NCBI RefSeq assembly: GCF_040115645.1
Contig: NW_027096036.1
Coordinates: 310,001-374,000, forward strand
Direction: 5' to 3'
DNA length: 64,000 bases
From: Euwallacea fornicatus
Lineage: Eukaryota > Arthropoda > Insecta > Coleoptera > Curculionidae
The number at the start of each line of letters is the position of its first letter. The first letter of the stretch is position 1. Below are positions 49,624 through 61,591 of this stretch, piece by piece. The position numbers and the translations under genes are program-made. The notes beneath the pieces were generated by a model. That model had not been told where the DNA came from. It did not search any database and saw only the letters and a program-made list of their open reading frames with translations.

Positions 49624-51207
49624 TAGTACTTTATGTGCTCAAACACGCAATTTTTGTGACTTTTCAAAATTTGAAACTCGATAACTTCGGCAAATGTGGA
49701 CCAAATTTGTTAAACAAAGTGTCAAATTAATCAGCTCGACGAGATCTTTAACATGACACAACACATCAGAATTGCATCTTGTTGAACTTCCAAGAAAAAT
49801 AGTACTTTATGTGCTCAAACACGCAACTTTTGTGACTTTTCAAAATTTGAAACTCGATAACTTCGGCAAATGAGGACCAAATTTGTTAAACAGAGTGTCA
49901 AATTAATCAGCTCGACGAGATCTTTAACATGACACAACACATCAGAATTGCATCTTGTTGAACTTCCAAGAAAAATAGTACTTTATGTGCTCAAACACGC
50001 AATTTTTGTGACTTTTCAAAATTTGAAACTCGATAACTTCGGCAAATGTGGACCAAATTTGTTAAACAGAGTGTCAAATTAATCAGCTCAACGAGATTTT
50101 GAAGATGTCACAACACATCAGAATTGCATCTTGTTGAACTTCCAAGAAAAATAGTACTTTATGTGCTCAAACACGCAATTTTTGTGACTTTTCAAAATTT
50201 GAAACTCGATAACTTCGGCAAATGAGTACCAAATTCCTTAAAGAAAGTGTCAAATTAATCAGCTCGACGAGATCTTTAACATGACACAACACATCAGAAT
50301 TGCATCTTGTTGAACTTCCAAGAAAAATAGTACTTTATGTGCTCAAACACGCAACTTTTGTGACTTTTCAAAATTTGAAACTCGATAACTTCGGCAAATG
50401 AGGACCAAATTTGTTAAACAGAGTGTCAAATTAATCAGCTCGACGAGATTTTGAAGATGTCACAACACATCAGAATTGCATCTTGTTGAACTTCCAAGAA
50501 AAATAGTACTTTATGTGCTCAAACACGCAATTTTTGTGACTTTTCAAAATTTGAAACTCGATAACTTCGGCAAATGAGGACCAAATTTGTTAAACAAAGT
50601 GTCAAATTAATCAGCTCGACGAGATCTTTAACATGACACAACACATCAGAATTGCATCTTGTTGAACTTCCAAGAAAAATAGTACTTTATGTGCTCAAAC
50701 ACGCAATTTTTGTGACTTTTCAAAATTTGAAACTCGATAACTTCGGCAAATGTGGACCAAATTTGTTAAACAAAGTGTCAAATTAATCAGCTCGACGAGA
50801 TCTTTAACATGACACAACACATCAGAATTGCATCTTGTTGAACTTCCAAGAAAAATAGTACTTTATGTGCTCAAACACGCAACTTTTGTGACTTTTCAAA
50901 ATTTGAAACTCGATAACTTCGGCAAATGAGGACCAAATTTGTTAAACAGAGTGTCAAATTAATCAGCTCGACGAGATCTTTAACATGACACAACACATCA
51001 GAATTGCATCTTGTTGAACTTCCAAGAAAAATAGTACTTTATGTGCTCAAACACGCAATTTTTGTGACTTTTCAAAATTTGAAACTCGATAACTTCGGCA
51101 AATGTGGACCAAATTTGTTAAACAAAGTGTCAAATTAATCAGCTCGACGAGATCTTTAACATGACACAACACATCAGAATTGCATCTTGTTGAACTTCCA
51201 AGAAAAA
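48568..51207 (+). repeat. 11-monomer HOR, copy 7, 15 monomers
   Basis: Monomers 277-291 hold the core and a nine-monomer linker: aWK1, bGR1, aWR2', aTg1, bGR2, aGK1, aWK1, bGR1, aWK1. The linker reads as type A running into type B after aTg1, which suggests an exchange between the two linker forms at the aTg1 monomer they share. Confidence 0.88.
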
Positions 51208-51559
51208 TAGTACTTTATGTGCTCAAACACGCAACTTTTGTGACTTTTCAAAATTTGAAACTCGATAACTTCGGGAAATGAGTACCAAATTCCTTAAACA
51301 AAGTGTCAGATTAATCAGCTCGACGAGATCTTTAACATGACCCAACACATCATGCTTGCATCTTGTTGAACTTCCAAGAAAAATAGTACTTTATGTGCTC
51401 AAACACACAACTTGTGTGACTTTTCAAACTTTGAAACTCGATAACTTCGGCAAATGAGCACCAAATTCCTTAAACAAAGTGTCAGATTAATCAGCTCGAC
51501 GAGATTTTGAAGATGTCACAACACATCAGAATTGCATCTTGTTGAACTTCCAAGAAAAA
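51208..51559 (+). repeat. Two-monomer remnant of the 11-monomer core
   Basis: Monomers 292-293 (bTp5 with a private G68, then cCp2) begin an eighth core that breaks off. The next monomer is aTg1 where aTg5 is expected. This is the right edge of domain 4. Confidence 0.85.
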
Positions 51560-53319
51560 TAGTACTTTATGTGCTCAAACACGCAATTTTTGTGACTTTT
51601 CAAAATTTGAAACTCGATAACTTCGGCAAATGAGTACCAAATTCCTTAAAGAAAGTGTCAAATTAATCAGATCGACGAGATCTTTAACATGACACAACAC
51701 ATCAGAATTGCATCTTGTTGAACTTCCAAGAAAAATAGTACTTTATGTGCTCAAACACGCAACTTTTGTGACTTTTCAAAATTTGAAACTCGATAACTTC
51801 GGCAAATGAGGACCAAATTTGTTAAACAGAGTGTCAAATTAATCAGCTCGACGAGATTTTGAAGATGTCACAACACATCAGAATTGCATCTTGTTGAACT
51901 TCCAAGAAAAATAGTACTTTATGTGCTCAAACACGCAACTTTTGTGACTTTTCAAAATTTGAAACTCGATAACTTCGGCAAATGAGGACCAAATTTGTTA
52001 AACAGAGTGTCAAATTAATCAGCTCGACGAGATTTTGAAGATGTCACAACACATCAGAATTGCATCTTGTTGAACTTCCAAGAAAAATAGTACTTTATGT
52101 GCTCAAACACGCAACTTTTGTGACTTTTCAAAATTTGAAACTCGATAACTTCGGCAAATGAGGACCAAATTTGTTAAACAGAGTGTCAAATTAATCAGCT
52201 CAACGAGATTTTGAAGATGTCACAACACATCAGAATTGCATCTTGTTGAACTTCCAAGAAAAATAGTACTTTATGTGCTCAAACACGCAATTTTTGTGAC
52301 TTTTCAAAATTTGAAACTCGATAACTTCGGCAAATGAGTACCAAATTCCTTAAAGAAAGTGTCAAATTAATCAGCTCGACGAGATCTTTAACATGACACA
52401 ACACATCAGAATTGCATCTTGTTGAACTTCCAAGAAAAATAGTACTTTATGTGCTCAAACACGCAACTTTTGTGACTTTTCAAAATTTGAAACTCGATAA
52501 CTTCGGCAAATGAGGACCAAATTTGTTAAACAAAGTGTCAAATTAATCAGCTCGACGAGATCTTTAACATGACACAACACATCAGAATTGCATCTTGTTG
52601 AACTTCCAAGAAAAATAGTACTTTATGTGCTCAAACACGCAATTTTTGTGACTTTTCAAAATTTGAAACTCGATAACTTCGGCAAATGTGGACCAAATTT
52701 GTTAAACAAAGTGTCAAATTAATCAGCTCGACGAGATCTTTAACATGACACAACACATCAGAATTGCATCTTGTTGAACTTCCAAGAAAAATAGTACTTT
52801 ATGTGCTCAAACACGCAACTTTTGTGACTTTTCAAAATTTGAAACTCGATAACTTCGGCAAATGAGGACCAAATTTGTTAAACAAAGTGTCAAATTAATC
52901 AGCTCGACGAGATCTTTAACATGACACAACACATCAGAATTGCATCTTGTTGAACTTCCAAGAAAAATAGTACTTTATGTGCTCAAACACGCAATTTTTG
53001 TGACTTTTCAAAATTTGAAACTCGATAACTTCGGCAAATGAGTACCAAATTCCTTAAAGAAAGTGTCAAATTAATCAGCTCGACGAGATCTTTAACATGA
53101 CACAACACATCAGAATTGCATCTTGTTGAACTTCCAAGAAAAATAGTACTTTATGTGCTCAAAAACGCAACTTTTGTGACTTTTCAAAATTTGAAACTCG
53201 ATAACTTCGGCAAATGAGGACCAAATTTGTTAAACAAAGTGTCAAATTAATCAGCTCGACGAGATCTTTAACATGACACAACACATCAGAATTGCATCTT
53301 GTTGAACTTCCAAGAAAAA
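51560..53319 (+). repeat. Irregular-order stretch, monomers 294-303
   Basis: The order is aTg1 (with A112), bGR2, bGR2, bGR2', aTg1, bGK1, aWK1, bGK1, aTg1, bGK1 (with A21). The bGR2 pair is a simple monomer duplication. The A21 variant in monomer 303 (53164) is shared only with monomer 335 (58796). Confidence 0.8.
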
Positions 53320-54727
53320 TAGTACTTTATGTGCTCAAACACGCAACTTTTGTGACTTTTCAAAATTTGAAACTCGATAACTTCGGCAAATGAGGACCAA
53401 ATTTGTTAAACAGAGTGTCAAATTAATCAGCTCGACGAGATCTTTAACATGACACAACACATCAGAATTGCATCTTGTTGAACTTCCAAGAAAAATAGTA
53501 CTTTATGTGCTCAAACACGCAATTTTTGTGACTTTTCAAAATTTGAAACTCGATAACTTCGGCAAATGTGGACCAAATTTGTTAAACAAAGTGTCAAATT
53601 AATCAGCTCGACGAGATCTTTAACATGACACAACACATCAGAATTGCATCTTGTTGAACTTCCAAGAAAAATAGTACTTTATGTGCTCAAACACGCAACT
53701 TTTGTGACTTTTCAAAATTTGAAACTCGATAACTTCGGCAAATGAGTACCAAATTCCTTAAACAAAGTGTCAGATTAATCAGCTCGACGAGATCTTTAAC
53801 ATGACCCAACACATCATGCTTGCATCTTGTTGAACTTCCAAGAAAAATAGTACTTTATGTGCTCAAACACACAACTTGTGTGACTTTTCAAACTTTGAAA
53901 CTCGATAACTTCGGCAAATGAGCACCAAATTCCTTAAACAAAGTGTCAGATTAATCAGCTCGACGAGATTTTGAAGATGTCACAACACATCAGAATTGCA
54001 TCTTGTTGAACTTCCAAGAAAAATAGTACTTTATGTGCTCAATCACGCAACTTTTTTGACTTTTCAAAATTTGAAACTCGATAACTTCGGCAAATGAGGA
54101 CCAAATTTGTTAAACGAAGTGTCAAATTAATCAGCTCGACGAGATCTTTAACATGACACAACACATCAGAATTGCATCTTGTTGAACTTCCAAGAAAAAT
54201 AGTACTTTATGTGCTCAAACACGCAACTTTTGTGACTTTTCAAAATTTGAAACTCGATAACTTCGGCAAATGAGGACCAAATTTGTTAAACGAAGTGTCA
54301 AATTAATCAGCTCGACGAGATCTTTAACATGACACAACACATCAGAATTGCATCTTGTTGAACTTCCAAGAAAAATAGTACTTTATGTGCTCAAACACGC
54401 AATTTTTGTGACTTTTCAAACTTTGAAACTCGATAACTTCGGCAAATGAGCACCAAATTCCTTAAACAAAGTGTCAGATTAATCAGCTCGACGAGATTTT
54501 GAAGATGTCACAACACATCAGAATTGCATCTTGTTGAACTTCCACGAAAAATAGTACTTTATGTGCTCAATCACGCAACTTTTTTGACTTTTCAAAATTT
54601 GAAACTCGATAACTTCGGCAAATGAGGACCAAATTTGTTAAACGAAGTGTCAAATTAATCAGCTCGACGAGATCTTTAACATGACACAACACATCAGAAT
54701 TGCATCTTGTTGAACTTCCAAGAAAAA
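53320..54727 (+). repeat. 8-monomer block, first copy (pair 39 monomers apart)
   Basis: Monomers 304-311 run bGR1, aWK1, bTp5, cCp2, d2T-GY1, bGY1, an a/c hybrid Cp2, d2T-GY1. Monomer 310 carries the private C170 (54545). The block is a derivative of the domain-4 core: bTp5, cCp2 and d2T appear, but with Y in place of K and without aTg5 and c2CK1. Confidence 0.87.
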
Positions 54728-55079
54728 TAGTACTTTATGTGCTCAAACACGCAACTTTTGTGACTTTTCAAAATTTGAAACTCGATAACTTCGGCAAATG
54801 AGGACCAAATTTGTTAAACAGAGTGTCAAATTAATCAGCTCAACGAGATTTTGAAGATGTCACAACACATCAGAATTGCATCTTGTTGAACTTCCAAGAA
54901 AAATAGTACTTTATGTGCTCAAACACGCAATTTTTGTGACTTTTCAAAATTTGAAACTCGATAACTTCGGCAAATGAGTACCAAATTCCTTAAAGAAAGT
55001 GTCAAATTAATCAGCTCGACGAGATCTTTAACATGACACAACACATCAGAATTGCATCTTGTTGAACTTCCAAGAAAAA
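54728..55079 (+). repeat. Monomers 312-313 (bGR2', aTg1)
   Basis: This common two-monomer pair separates the 8-monomer block from the following 4-monomer tandem pair. The aTg1 monomer stands where the second unit has bTg1. Confidence 0.8.
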
Positions 55080-55783
55080 TAGTACTTTATGTGCTCAAAC
55101 ACGCAACTTTTGTGACTTTTCAAAATTTGAAACTCGATAACTTCGGCAAATGAGGACCAAATTTGTTAAACAAAGTGTCAAATTAATCAGCTCGACGAGA
55201 TCTTTAACATGACACAACACATCAGAATTGCATCTTGTTGAACTTCCAAGAAAAATAGTACTTTATGTGCTCAAACACGCAACTTTTGTGACTTTTCAAA
55301 ATTTGAAACTCGATAACTTCGGCAAATGAGGACCAAATTTGTTAAACAGAGTGTCAAATTAATCAGCTCGACGAGATCTTTAACATGACACAACACATCA
55401 GAATTGCATCTTGTTGAACTTCCAAGAAAAATAGTACTTTATGTGCTCAAACACGCAACTTTTGTGACTTTTCAAAATTTGAAACTCGATAACTTCGGCA
55501 AATGAGGACCAAATTTGTTAAACAGAGTGTCAAATTAATCAGCTCAACGAGATTTTGAAGATGTCACAACACATCAGAATTGCATCTTGTTGAACTTCCA
55601 AGAAAAATAGTACTTTATGTGCTCAAACACGCAATTTTTGTGACTTTTCAAAATTTGAAACTCGATAACGTCGGCAAATGTGGACCAAATTTGTTAAACA
55701 AAGTGTCAAATTAATCAGCTCGACGAGATCTTTAACATGACACAACACATCAGAATTGCATCTTGTTGAACTTCCAAGAAAAA
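55080..55783 (+). repeat. 4-monomer block with G63 marker, first copy
   Basis: Monomers 314-317 are bGK1, bGR1, bGR2', aWK1. Monomer 317 has G63 (55670), seen elsewhere only in monomer 322. Confidence 0.9.
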
Positions 55784-55959
55784 TAGTACTTTATGTGCTC
55801 AAACACGCAACTTTTGTGACTTTTCAAAATTTGAAACTCGATAACTTCGGCAAATGAGTACCAAATTCCTTAAAGAAAGTGTCAAATTAATCAGCTCGAC
55901 GAGATCTTTAACATGACACAACACATCAGAATTGCATCTTGTTGAACTTCCAAGAAAAA
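55784..55959 (+). repeat. Monomer 318, class bTg1, junction of the 880-bp repeat
   Basis: This monomer fills the place of aTg1 (monomer 313) in a five-monomer period. It combines a b left module with the Tg1 right part, and may mark the exchange that duplicated the block. Confidence 0.75.
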
Positions 55960-56663
55960 TAGTACTTTATGTGCTCAAACACGCAACTTTTGTGACTTTT
56001 CAAAATTTGAAACTCGATAACTTCGGCAAATGAGGACCAAATTTGTTAAACAAAGTGTCAAATTAATCAGCTCGACGAGATCTTTAACATGACACAACAC
56101 ATCAGAATTGCATCTTGTTGAACTTCCAAGAAAAATAGTACTTTATGTGCTCAAACACGCAACTTTTGTGACTTTTCAAAATTTGAAACTCGATAACTTC
56201 GGCAAATGAGGACCAAATTTGTTAAACAGAGTGTCAAATTAATCAGCTCGACGAGATCTTTAACATGACACAACACATCAGAATTGCATCTTGTTGAACT
56301 TCCAAGAAAAATAGTACTTTATGTGCTCAAACACGCAACTTTTGTGACTTTTCAAAATTTGAAACTCGATAACTTCGGCAAATGAGGACCAAATTTGTTA
56401 AACAGAGTGTCAAATTAATCAGCTCAACGAGATTTTGAAGATGTCACAACACATCAGAATTGCATCTTGTTGAACTTCCAAGAAAAATAGTACTTTATGT
56501 GCTCAAACACGCAATTTTTGTGACTTTTCAAAATTTGAAACTCGATAACGTCGGCAAATGTGGACCAAATTTGTTAAACAAAGTGTCAAATTAATCAGCT
56601 CGACGAGATCTTTAACATGACACAACACATCAGAATTGCATCTTGTTGAACTTCCAAGAAAAA
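55960..56663 (+). repeat. 4-monomer block with G63 marker, second copy
   Basis: Monomers 319-322 repeat monomers 314-317 at 880 bp offset, including G63 (56550). Confidence 0.9.
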
Positions 56664-59127
56664 TAGTACTTTATGTGCTCAAACACGCAACTTTTGTGAC
56701 TTTTCAAAATTTGAAACTCGATAACTTCGGCAAATGAGGACCAAATTCCTTAAAGAAAGTGTCAAATTAATCAGCTCGACGAGATCTTTAACATGACACA
56801 ACACATCAGAATTGCATCTTGTTGAACTTCCAAGAAAAATAGTACTTTATGTGCTCAAACACGCAACTTTTGTGACTTTTCAAAATTTGAAACTCGATAA
56901 CTTCGGCAAATGTGGACCAAATTTGTTAAACAAAGTGTCAAATTAATCAGCTCGACGAGATCTTTAACATGACACAACACATCAGAATTGCATCTTGTTG
57001 AACTTCCAAGAAAAATAGTACTTTATGTGCTCAAACACGCAACTTTTGTGACTTTTCAAAATTTGAAACTCGATAACTTCGGCAAATGAGGACCAAATTC
57101 CTTAAAGAAAGTGTCAAATTAATCAGCTCGACGAGATCTTTAACATGACACAACACATCAGAATTGCATCTTGTTGAACTTCCAAGAAAAATAGTACTTT
57201 ATGTGCTCAAACACGCAACTTTTGTGACTTTTCAAAATTTGAAACTCGATAACTTCGGCAAATGAGGACCAAATTTGTTAAACAGAGTGTCAAATTAATC
57301 AGCTCGACGAGATCTTTAACATGACACAACACATCAGAATTGCATCTTGTTGAACTTCCAAGAAAAATAGTACTTTATGTGCTCAAACACGCAACTTTTG
57401 TGACTTTTCAAAATTTGAAACTCGATAACTTCGGCAAATGAGGACCAAATTTGTTAAACAGAGTGTCAAATTAATCAGCTCAACGAGATTTTGAAGATGT
57501 CACAACACATCAGAATTGCATCTTGTTGAACTTCCAAGAAAAATAGTACTTTATGTGCTCAAACACGCAATTTTTGTGACTTTTCAAAATTTGAATCTCG
57601 ATAACTTCGGCAAATGAGTACCAAATTCCTTAAAGAAAGTGTCAAATTAATCAGCTCGACGAGATCTTTAACATGACACAACACATCAGAATTGCATCTT
57701 GTTGAACTTCCAAGAAAAATAGTACTTTATGTGCTCAAACACGCAACTTTTGTGACTTTTCAAAATTTGAAACTCGATAACTTCGGCAAATGAGGACCAA
57801 ATTTGTTAAACAAAGTGTCAAATTAATCAGCTCGACGAGATCTTTAACATGACACAACACATCAGAATTGCATCTTGTTGAACTTCCAAGAAAAATAGTA
57901 CTTTATGTGCTCAAACACGCAATTTTTGTGACTTTTCAAAATTTGAAACTCGATAACTTCGGCAAATGTGGACCAAATTTGTTAAACAAAGTGTCAAATT
58001 AATCAGCTCGACGAGATCTTTAACATGACACAACACATCAGAATTGCATCTTGTTGAACTTCCAAGAAAAATAGTACTTTATGTGCTCAAACACGCAACT
58101 TTTGTGACTTTTCAAAATTTGAAACTCGATAACTTCGGCAAATGAGGACCAAATTTGTTAAACAGAGTGTCAAATTAATCAGCTCGACGAGATCTTTAAC
58201 ATGACACAACACATCAGAATTGCATCTTGTTGAACTTCCAAGAAAAATAGTACTTTATGTGCTCAATCACGCAATTTTTGTGACTTTTCAAAATTTGAAA
58301 CTCGATAACTTCGGCAAATGTGGACCAAATTTGTTAAACAAAGTGTCAAATTAATCAGCTCGACGAGATCTTTAACATGACACAACACATCAGAATTGCA
58401 TCTTGTTGAACTTCCAAGAAAAATAGTACTTTATGTGCTCAAACACGCAATTTTTGTGACTTTTCAAAATTTGAAACTCGATAACTTCGGCAAATGTGGA
58501 CCAAATTTGTTAAACAGAGTGTCAAATTAATCAGCTCAACGAGATTTTGAAGATGTCACAACACATCAGAATTGCATCTTGTTGAACTTCCAAGAAAAAT
58601 AGTACTTTATGTGCTCAAACACGCAATTTTTGTGACTTTTCAAAATTTGAAACTCGATAACTTCGGCAAATGAGTACCAAATTCCTTAAAGAAAGTGTCA
58701 AATTAATCAGCTCGACGAGATCTTTAACATGACACAACACATCAGAATTGCATCTTGTTGAACTTCCAAGAAAAATAGTACTTTATGTGCTCAAAAACGC
58801 AACTTTTGTGACTTTTCAAAATTTGAAACTCGATAACTTCGGCAAATGAGGACCAAATTTGTTAAACAGAGTGTCAAATTAATCAGCTCGACGAGATTTT
58901 GAAGATGTCACAACACATCAGAATTGCATCTTGTTGAACTTCCAAGAAAAATAGTACTTTATGTGCTCAAACACGCAATTTTTGTGACTTTTCAAAATTT
59001 GAAACTCGATAACTTCGGCAAATGAGGACCAAATTTGTTAAACAAAGTGTCAAATTAATCAGCTCGACGAGATCTTTAACATGACACAACACATCAGAAT
59101 TGCATCTTGTTGAACTTCCAAGAAAAA
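56664..59127 (+). repeat. Irregular-order stretch, monomers 323-336
   Basis: The order is bGg1, bWK1, bGg1, bGR1, bGR2', aTg1 (with T53), bGK1, aWK1, bGR1, aWK1 (with T20), aWR2', aTg1, bGR2 (with A21), aGK1. The opening bGg1-bWK1-bGg1 matches monomers 118-120 of domain 2. Monomer 332 has T20, the marker of class d2T, inside an otherwise normal class-a monomer, which points to a short conversion tract or a repeat mutation. Confidence 0.8.
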
Positions 59128-60535
59128 TAGTACTTTATGTGCTCAAACACGCAACTTTTGTGACTTTTCAAAATTTGAAACTCGATAACTTCGGCAAATG
59201 AGGACCAAATTTGTTAAACAGAGTGTCAAATTAATCAGCTCGACGAGATCTTTAACATGACACAACACATCAGAATTGCATCTTGTTGAACTTCCAAGAA
59301 AAATAGTACTTTATGTGCTCAAACACGCAATTTTTGTGACTTTTCAAAATTTGAAACTCGATAACTTCGGCAAATGTGGACCAAATTTGTTAAACAAAGT
59401 GTCAAATTAATCAGCTCGACGAGATCTTTAACATGACACAACACATCAGAATTGCATCTTGTTGAACTTCCAAGAAAAATAGTACTTTATGTGCTCAAAC
59501 ACGCAACTTTTGTGACTTTTCAAAATTTGAAACTCGATAACTTCGGCAAATGAGGACCAAATTTGTTAAACAGAGTGTCAAATTAATCAGCTCGACGAGA
59601 TCTTTAACATGACACAACACATCAGAATTGCATCTTGTTGAACTTCCAAGAAAAATAGTACTTTATGTGCTCAAACACGCAATTTTTGTGACTTTTCAAA
59701 ATTTGAAACTCGATAACTTCGGCAAATGTGGACCAAATTTGTTAAACAAAGTGTCAAATTAATCAGCTCGACGAGATCTTTAACATGACACAACACATCA
59801 GAATTGCATCTTGTTGAACTTCCAAGAAAAATAGTACTTTATGTGCTCAAACACGCAACTTTTGTGACTTTTCAAAATTTGAAACTCGATAACTTCGGCA
59901 AATGAGGACCAAATTTGTTAAACAGAGTGTCAAATTAATCAGCTCGACGAGATCTTTAACATGACACAACACATCAGAATTGCATCTTGTTGAACTTCCA
60001 AGAAAAATAGTACTTTATGTGCTCAAACACGCAATTTTTGTGACTTTTCAAAATTTGAAACTCGATAACTTCGGCAAATGTGGACCAAATTTGTTAAACA
60101 AAGTGTCAAATTAATCAGCTCGACGAGATCTTTAACATGACACAACACATCAGAATTGCATCTTGTTGAACTTCCAAGAAAAATAATACTTTATGTGCTC
60201 AAACACGCAACTTTTGTGACTTTTCAAAATTTGAAACTCGATAACTTCGGCAAATGAGGACCAAATTTGTTAAACAGAGTGTCAAATTAATCAGCTCGAC
60301 GAGATCTTTAACATGACACAACACATCAGAATTGCATCTTGTTGAACTTCCAAGAAAAATAGTACTTTATGTGCTCAAACACGCAATTTTTGTGACTTTT
60401 CAAAATTTGAAACTCGATAACTTCGGCAAATGTGGACCAAATTTGTTAAACAAAGTGTCAAATTAATCAGCTCGACGAGATCTTTAACATGACACAACAC
60501 ATCAGAATTGCATCTTGTTGAACTTCCAAGAAAAA
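59128..60535 (+). repeat. Dimer array, four copies of bGR1-aWK1 (352-bp period)
   Basis: Monomers 337-344 alternate bGR1 and aWK1 four times, making a clean two-monomer HOR. Monomer 343 has A3 (AATACT), as in monomer 262 of domain 4. The same dimer occurs singly or in short runs elsewhere in domains 2, 3 and 5, for example monomers 67-70 and 353-354. Confidence 0.9.
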
Positions 60536-61591
60536 TAGTACTTTATGTGCTCAAACACGCAACTTTTGTGACTTTTCAAAATTTGAAACTCGATAACTTC
60601 GGCAAATGAGTACCAAATTCCTTAAACAAAGTGTCAGATTAATCAGCTCGACGAGATCTTTAACATGACCCAACACATCATGCTTGCATCTTGTTGAACT
60701 TCCAAGAAAAATAGTACTTTATGTGCTCAAACACACAACTTGTGTGACTTTTCAAACTTTGAAACTCGATAACTTCGGCAAATGAGCACCAAATTCCTTA
60801 AACAAAGTGTCAGATTAATCAGCTCGACGAGATTTTGAAGATGTCACAACACATCAGAATTGCATCTTGTTGAACTTCCAAGAAAAATAGTACTTTATGT
60901 GCTCAATCACGCAACTTTTTTGACTTTTCAAAATTTGAAACTCGATAACTTCGGCAAATGAGGACCAAATTTGTTAAACGAAGTGTCAAATTAATCAGCT
61001 CGACGAGATCTTTAACATGACACAACACATCAGAATTGCATCTTGTTGAACTTCCAAGAAAAATAGTACTTTATGTGCTCAAACACGCAACTTTTGTGAC
61101 TTTTCAAAATTTGAAACTCGATAACTTCGGCAAATGAGGACCAAATTTGTTAAACGAAGTGTCAAATTAATCAGCTCGACGAGATCTTTAACATGACACA
61201 ACACATCAGAATTGCATCTTGTTGAACTTCCAAGAAAAATAGTACTTTATGTGCTCAAACACGCAATTTTTGTGACTTTTCAAACTTTGAAACTCGATAA
61301 CTTCGGCAAATGAGCACCAAATTCCTTAAACAAAGTGTCAGATTAATCAGCTCGACGAGATTTTGAAGATGTCACAACACATCAGAATTGCATCTTGTTG
61401 AACTTCCACGAAAAATAGTACTTTATGTGCTCAATCACGCAACTTTTTTGACTTTTCAAAATTTGAAACTCGATAACTTCGGCAAATGAGGACCAAATTT
61501 GTTAAACGAAGTGTCAAATTAATCAGCTCGACGAGATTTTGAAGATGTCACAACACATCAGAATTGCATCTTGTTGAACTTCCAAGAAAAA
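60184..61591 (+). repeat. 8-monomer block, second copy (39 monomers from the first)
   Basis: Monomers 343-350 match monomers 304-311 at a 6864-bp offset, including the a/c hybrid monomer and the private C170 (61409). They differ at A3 in monomer 343 and in the end module of the last monomer (end 2 here, end 1 in the first copy). The right breakpoint therefore lies between positions 117 and 123 of that monomer or just upstream. Confidence 0.87.
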
